This document shows, one piece after another, positions 60,708 through 64,000 of a DNA stretch of 64,000 bases (positions within the stretch are counted from its first letter, which is position 1; every line of letters starts with the position of its first letter). The stretch is from assembly GCF_013376105.1 (NCBI RefSeq), contig NZ_JAAMFM010000017.1:23785-87784 (forward strand). The letters are read 5' to 3'. Below the pieces are notes generated by a model. The model worked only from the letters and a program-made list of their open reading frames with translations, had not been told where the DNA came from and made no database searches. Both the position numbers and the translations under genes were made by a program. This stretch comes from Arthrobacter wenxiniae. GTDB taxonomy: Bacteria; Actinomycetota; Actinomycetes; Actinomycetales; Micrococcaceae.

Positions 60708-60880
60708 GGGCGTCCCGCCCCACGCACCGGCTGTACGCATACGGCGGCCTCCCAACACCGGGGGGCCGCCGTACGTGCACCTTCGACGGAAACTCCGACC
60801 CCGGACGGGCGCGCCGGCCGCGGCGGGAACGCGCCGCCCTGCATGGAATGCCGGTCCGTGAACGGCATCACCCAATTTGT

Positions 60881-60894
60881 ACTGACTAGTCAGT
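60881..60894. promoter_or_regulatory. TetR-type operator palindrome
   Basis: ACTGACTAGTCAGT, a perfect 14-bp palindrome of the kind bound by TetR/AcrR repressors, 47 bp before the TTG at 60942. No TetR gene is in the window; one may follow beyond 64000. The rest of the 60708-60941 gap shows no gene. Confidence 0.65.
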
Positions 60895-60941
60895 TTTGAT
60901 AGTTTGGTTCGGTTCACCAAACTGTCAAAGGGGCCCCTTCC

Positions 60942-61751
60942 TTGCTCACCGCACACCAGCTTCACATCGCCGGTCGGCACCACACGCTGGTCCCGGCCAC
61001 CACCCTGGAGGCGCACCGCGCGCAGGTGCTGCTGGTGCAGGCGAACGGGCAGGAACGCCGCACGGCCGTGTCCCTCGCGCTCACGGGGCGCATGAAGCCG
61101 ACGTCGGGGTCCGTGGCACTGGGACACGACCCGGCCATGGGATCCTTGCGCAAGCGCAGCGCTATCGTGGACTCCCCCGAAGTCAACGAGCCCGAAAACC
61201 ACCTGACGGTCCGCTCGCTGGTTTCCGAGGACCTGGCGCTGGTCCCCTTCAAGTTCCGTGACCGCACCCGGCCCACGGCGTGGCTGGTCAAGCACGGCTT
61301 CCGCGACGTCCTGGACAAATGGGTCGAGGAGCTCGACGCCGACCGCCTGCTGCACCTCCAGCTGGAGCTGGCACTGGCGAACCGGGATGTCGACCTGCTG
61401 GTGGTGGACTCCCCCGACCGGCACTCGGCCAACAGCGCTGAATGGCTGGCGCTCCTGGAGCTGGCCGCTGCCGGCAACATCGGCGCCGATCCGGATGCCG
61501 CCAGGGACACGCCGCGCCGCGAACTCATCGTTGTTGGCGTGGTGGCCCGGATACCCGGGCACTGGATGGGCCCGACGGCGGTGTTTGGGCAGGCGATGGA
61601 CCCGGCGGACAGGTCCGAATGTGAGCCCGCCGAAACCCCCAACACCCTGGCGGCCGAGCCCGAGGCTGGACCCGTCGAAGCGCAGGGATCCCGACAGGCT
61701 CGATCACCGGAACACGAAACACCGGAACACGAAGGCGGGGACGTGCAATGA
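60942..61751 (+). CDS. degenerate ABC-ATPase-like protein paired with YhgE/Pip
   Basis: A 269-residue protein that follows the outline of an ABC ATPase but lacks its catalytic residues. At the Walker A place is VLLVQANGQERRTAVSLALTGRMKPTSGSVALG, with no GxxxxGKS/T. A Walker B-like strand is DVDLLVVDSPDRHS, with no catalytic Glu. No LSGG signature is seen. So it probably does not hydrolyse ATP and may act as a structural or regulatory partner. The TTG at 60942 has AAAGGGG upstream; the stop overlaps the YhgE/Pip ATG. The last ~30 residues (GSRQARSPEHETPEHEGG) are encoded by repeat DNA. Confidence 0.7.
   Translation: MLTAHQLHIAGRHHTLVPATTLEAHRAQVLLVQANGQERRTAVSLALTGRMKPTSGSVALGHDPAMGSLRKRSAIVDSPEVNEPENHLTVRSLVSEDLALVPFKFRDRTRPTAWLVKHGFRDVLDKWVEELDADRLLHLQLELALANRDVDLLVVDSPDRHSANSAEWLALLELAAAGNIGADPDAARDTPRRELIVVGVVARIPGHWMGPTAVFGQAMDPADRSECEPAETPNTLAAEPEAGPVEAQGSRQARSPEHETPEHEGGDVQ
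61693..61734. repeat. REP-like core and 15-bp tandem repeat inside a coding end
   Basis: GACAGGCTCGATCACCGG (61693-61710) is a relative of the repeat at 32535-32574. It overlaps two 15-bp units, CACCGGAACACGAAA and CACCGGAACACGAAG (61705-61734). Both lie in frame within the 3' end of the preceding gene. Confidence 0.7.
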
Positions 61752-63784
61752 CCGTATTGCGACTAGCCCTGTCCGAGCTCAAGCGCATGACCGGCGGCCT
61801 CCTGCCAAAGCTGACCATCATGGCACTGGTCATGGTCCCGCTGCTGTACGGGGCCGTCTACCTGTACGCCAACTGGGACCCGTACGGCAACCTCGACCAG
61901 CTGACGGCGGCCGTGGTGGTGCAGGACCAGGGCGCCGTGACCAAGGACGGCAAGGAGCTCCATGCCGGCCAGGACGTGGCCAGGAATCTGGTGGAGGGCA
62001 GGAAGTTCGACTGGCAGCTGGTGGATTCGCCGGCGCAGGCCGATGCCGGCGTGAAGTCCGGGTCCTACGCCTTCGCCCTGACCATCCCCAAGGACTTTTC
62101 CAAGAACCTGGCGTCGCCGGAGAATTTCGACTCCGCCACGCAGGCCATGATGAGCGTGACCACGAACGACGCCAACAACTACCTGCTCACCTCCATCGTG
62201 GACAAGGTGGGCACCCAGGTGCACGACTCCGTCGCGAAGGAAGTGGGCGAGCAGACGGCCAACGCCCTCCTGACGGGCTACGGGACCATTCATGCCCAGC
62301 TGGTCAAGGCCGCGGACGGCGCCCAGCAACTGGCCGACGGCGCCGCCTCCCTGGACTCCGGCGTCGCCACCCTCAGATCGGGCACCGGCGAGTTCGTGGC
62401 AGGCGCGGACGCCCTTGCCGCCGGGCAGGAAAAGCTGCTGGCCGGCACCAACCAGCTGGTGTCTGGCAGCTCCGCACTGGACAAGGGCCTGGGCCAGCTG
62501 GAAAGCCGGACCTCCGCGCTCCCGTCCGACACCCGAAAGCTCGCAGATGGCGCCGCCGCCGTGGCTGCCGGCAACGCCGCCCTCAATACGAAGGTCCAGG
62601 GCGCCATCGGCACCGCCGACCAGCTCAACAAGGCGGCCACGGCTAACGTCCAGCCCGCCCTGGACACCCTGGTCGCGGACGGTGTCCTTACCAAGGATCA
62701 GGCTGGCAAGGTCACCGCGTCGCTTGAAGCTGCCGCCAGCAGCGGCCGCGTCACCGATCTCAAGGGCAAGCTGGCCGCCGACGCCGGGGACATCGCGCGG
62801 CTGGCCGCAGGGTCCCAGTCCGTGGCCGACGGCACCGCGTCCCTGGCCGGTGCGACGCCGGCACTCACCGACGCCATTTCGCAGGCCCACGCGGGGGCCG
62901 GCCAACTTTCCTCCGGTGCCGCGACGCTCGCTGCCGGGCAGGGACAGGCCCTGGATGGCGCCAACCAGCTGGACGCCGGGGCTGGGAAGCTCGATTCCGG
63001 CGCATCAACCCTCAAGGACGGTTCCGGGAAGCTGGCGGCGGGCGCCCAGGACCTGGCCACCCAGCTGCGCAGCGGCGCCGGTTCAGTGCCGAGCCCCAAC
63101 GACAGGCAGAGGCAAAACGCCGCCGGAGTCATTGCCGACCCCATCCGCGTGGATTCCGTCTCGCAGGCCAGGGCTGCCAACTATGGTTCCGGCTTGGCCC
63201 CGTTCTTCCTGGTCCTGGCCCTGTGGATCGGCGCCTTCATGCTGGTCCAGGCGATGCGTCCGCTGACACTGCGCGCGCTGGCCTCCAACGCACCGTCATG
63301 GAAGATTGCCGTGGGCGGCTGGCTGCCGTTTGCCGCGGTGTCCACGGCGCAGGCGCTGCTGCTGTATGCCGTGGTGGTGTGGGGGTTGGGGCTCAACCCG
63401 AGCCACCCCTGGCTGGCGCTGGGGCTGCTTCTGCTGGCCTCCGCCGCGTTCACGGCCCTGATCCAGGGCATTGTGGCGCTGCTGGGCACGCCGGGCAAGT
63501 TCGTGGTGCTGATCCTGCTGGTGCTCCAGCTGGTCTCCTCTGGCGGCACCTTCCCCTGGCAGACCACGCCGGAACCGCTGCACCTGATGCACCAGATACT
63601 GCCGATGGGCCATGTGGTCGAGGGGATGCGCCACCTCATCTACGGGGCCGGGCTGGCGCCGCTTGTCCCGATTGTGTTGGGCTTGGTGGGCTACACGCTG
63701 CTGGGCGTGTTCTTTGCCTGGCTGGCCGTGCGCAGGCACAAGACCTGGACGCTGAAGACGCTCATGCCGGAGATTGCGGTCTAG
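61748..63784 (+). CDS. YhgE/Pip family membrane protein
   Basis: A 678-residue membrane protein. One membrane segment lies near the N terminus (KLTIMALVMVPLLYGAVYLYANWDPYG, ~20-46), followed by an external domain of about 450 residues. This domain is rich in coiled heptad-like repeats built on A-x-x-L-x-x-G (ADGAQQLADGAASLDSGVATLRSGT...). At least five more membrane segments fill the last ~190 residues (FFLVLALWIGAFMLVQAM ... GYTLLGVFFAWLAV). YTLYANWDPYG-type and AEVP/NGPLxxL-like motifs recall phage-infection protein Pip, EsaA/YueB and MmpL-less exporters. The ATG overlaps the stop of the ATPase-like gene, so the two proteins probably work together at the membrane. Confidence 0.9.
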   Translation: MTVLRLALSELKRMTGGLLPKLTIMALVMVPLLYGAVYLYANWDPYGNLDQLTAAVVVQDQGAVTKDGKELHAGQDVARNLVEGRKFDWQLVDSPAQADAGVKSGSYAFALTIPKDFSKNLASPENFDSATQAMMSVTTNDANNYLLTSIVDKVGTQVHDSVAKEVGEQTANALLTGYGTIHAQLVKAADGAQQLADGAASLDSGVATLRSGTGEFVAGADALAAGQEKLLAGTNQLVSGSSALDKGLGQLESRTSALPSDTRKLADGAAAVAAGNAALNTKVQGAIGTADQLNKAATANVQPALDTLVADGVLTKDQAGKVTASLEAAASSGRVTDLKGKLAADAGDIARLAAGSQSVADGTASLAGATPALTDAISQAHAGAGQLSSGAATLAAGQGQALDGANQLDAGAGKLDSGASTLKDGSGKLAAGAQDLATQLRSGAGSVPSPNDRQRQNAAGVIADPIRVDSVSQARAANYGSGLAPFFLVLALWIGAFMLVQAMRPLTLRALASNAPSWKIAVGGWLPFAAVSTAQALLLYAVVVWGLGLNPSHPWLALGLLLLASAAFTALIQGIVALLGTPGKFVVLILLVLQLVSSGGTFPWQTTPEPLHLMHQILPMGHVVEGMRHLIYGAGLAPLVPIVLGLVGYTLLGVFFAWLAVRRHKTWTLKTLMPEIAV

Positions 63785-63951
63785 CTGGGTAAGTCCCATT
63801 GCCGTTGACGGCTTTGGTGCTTTTCAAGGAACGCGGAGAGTGTTAAGCCGAACTTGTGAACGCCCAAGCCCCGGTGGCCAGGCCCGCCGGGTGGTCGAGC
63901 TTGTTGCCCGGTGGCCGGGCCCGCCGGGTCCGGGGTTGTCCGCCGGTTTGC

Positions 63952-64000
63952 GGGGTCAGTGGCTGGCGGGGGTCAGTGGCTGGTGGGGTCAGTGGCTGGT
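63952..64000. repeat. tandem repeat of about 16 bp running off the window
   Basis: Three units of GGGGTCAGTGGCTGGT type fill the last 49 bases and continue past the edge. Between 63785 and 63951 no gene, terminator or RNA is recognised. Confidence 0.75.

Overview
The window is 64 kb of high-GC DNA densely packed with genes on both strands, many of which start with GTG. The gene content points to an actinomycete of the Micrococcaceae, most likely Arthrobacter or a close relative. The clues are a proteasome activator (Bpa) ending in GQYL, GTP-type PEP carboxykinase, a DUF2516 membrane protein, a RecQ helicase with a C-terminal phosphoribosyltransferase-like domain, a YhgE/Pip protein and actinobacterial sugar-acid operons. 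The genus is an inference. No rRNA, CRISPR array, phage or complete insertion sequence was seen.

Layout. 1-6.7 kb holds housekeeping genes: gpmA (cut by the window edge), a methyltransferase, a DUF2516 protein, a trans-sulfuration enzyme, tmk-holB and a secreted tripeptidyl-aminopeptidase-like hydrolase, followed by tRNA-Thr. 7-12 kb holds a serine hydrolase, a drug-efflux MFS protein and an LtrA protein. 12-16 kb is an iron-type ABC importer (fbpCBA order on the + coordinate axis) behind a DtxR-like box. 16-20 kb holds bpa with an unknown partner, then cstA with its small YbdD partner. 19.7-21.6 kb is decayed DNA: a palindromic repeat and the frameshifted remains of a PadR-linked ABC exporter. 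22-32 kb holds a quinone oxidoreductase, tRNA-Ser(TGA), a 1505-residue secreted nuclease/5'-nucleotidase, an FAD/NAD(P)-binding protein, a prolyl-oligopeptidase-family peptidase and tRNA-Ser(GCT).

32.6-42.8 kb is an L-fucose locus: a GntR regulator, a sugar ABC importer, and enzymes matching every step of the non-phosphorylating route (mutarotase, dehydrogenase, lactonase, L-fuconate dehydratase, 2-keto-3-deoxy-L-fuconate dehydrogenase, diketo-acid hydrolase), ending in pyruvate and lactate. The importer permease carries an in-frame amber codon. The same 15-bp palindrome stands upstream of the transporter operon and in the divergent catabolic promoter region.

42.8-51.2 kb holds recQ, a phosphomannomutase/phosphoglucomutase, an unknown protein, an NsrR-type regulator with flavohemoglobin, pck and tRNA-Arg. 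51.2-60.7 kb is a sialic-acid-type (nan) locus: a GntR regulator diverging from an oligopeptide-type ABC importer (including a permease-ATPase fusion), followed by nanA-, nanK- and nanE-like genes. Its control region carries relatives of the fucose operator. 60.9-63.8 kb pairs a degenerate ABC-ATPase-like protein with a YhgE/Pip membrane protein behind a TetR-type palindrome. The window ends in a short tandem repeat.

Taken together, 32-61 kb looks like an equipment set for scavenging terminal sugars of glycans (fucose and sialic acid), interrupted by core genes. Functions come from motifs and context read by eye; no database search was run.
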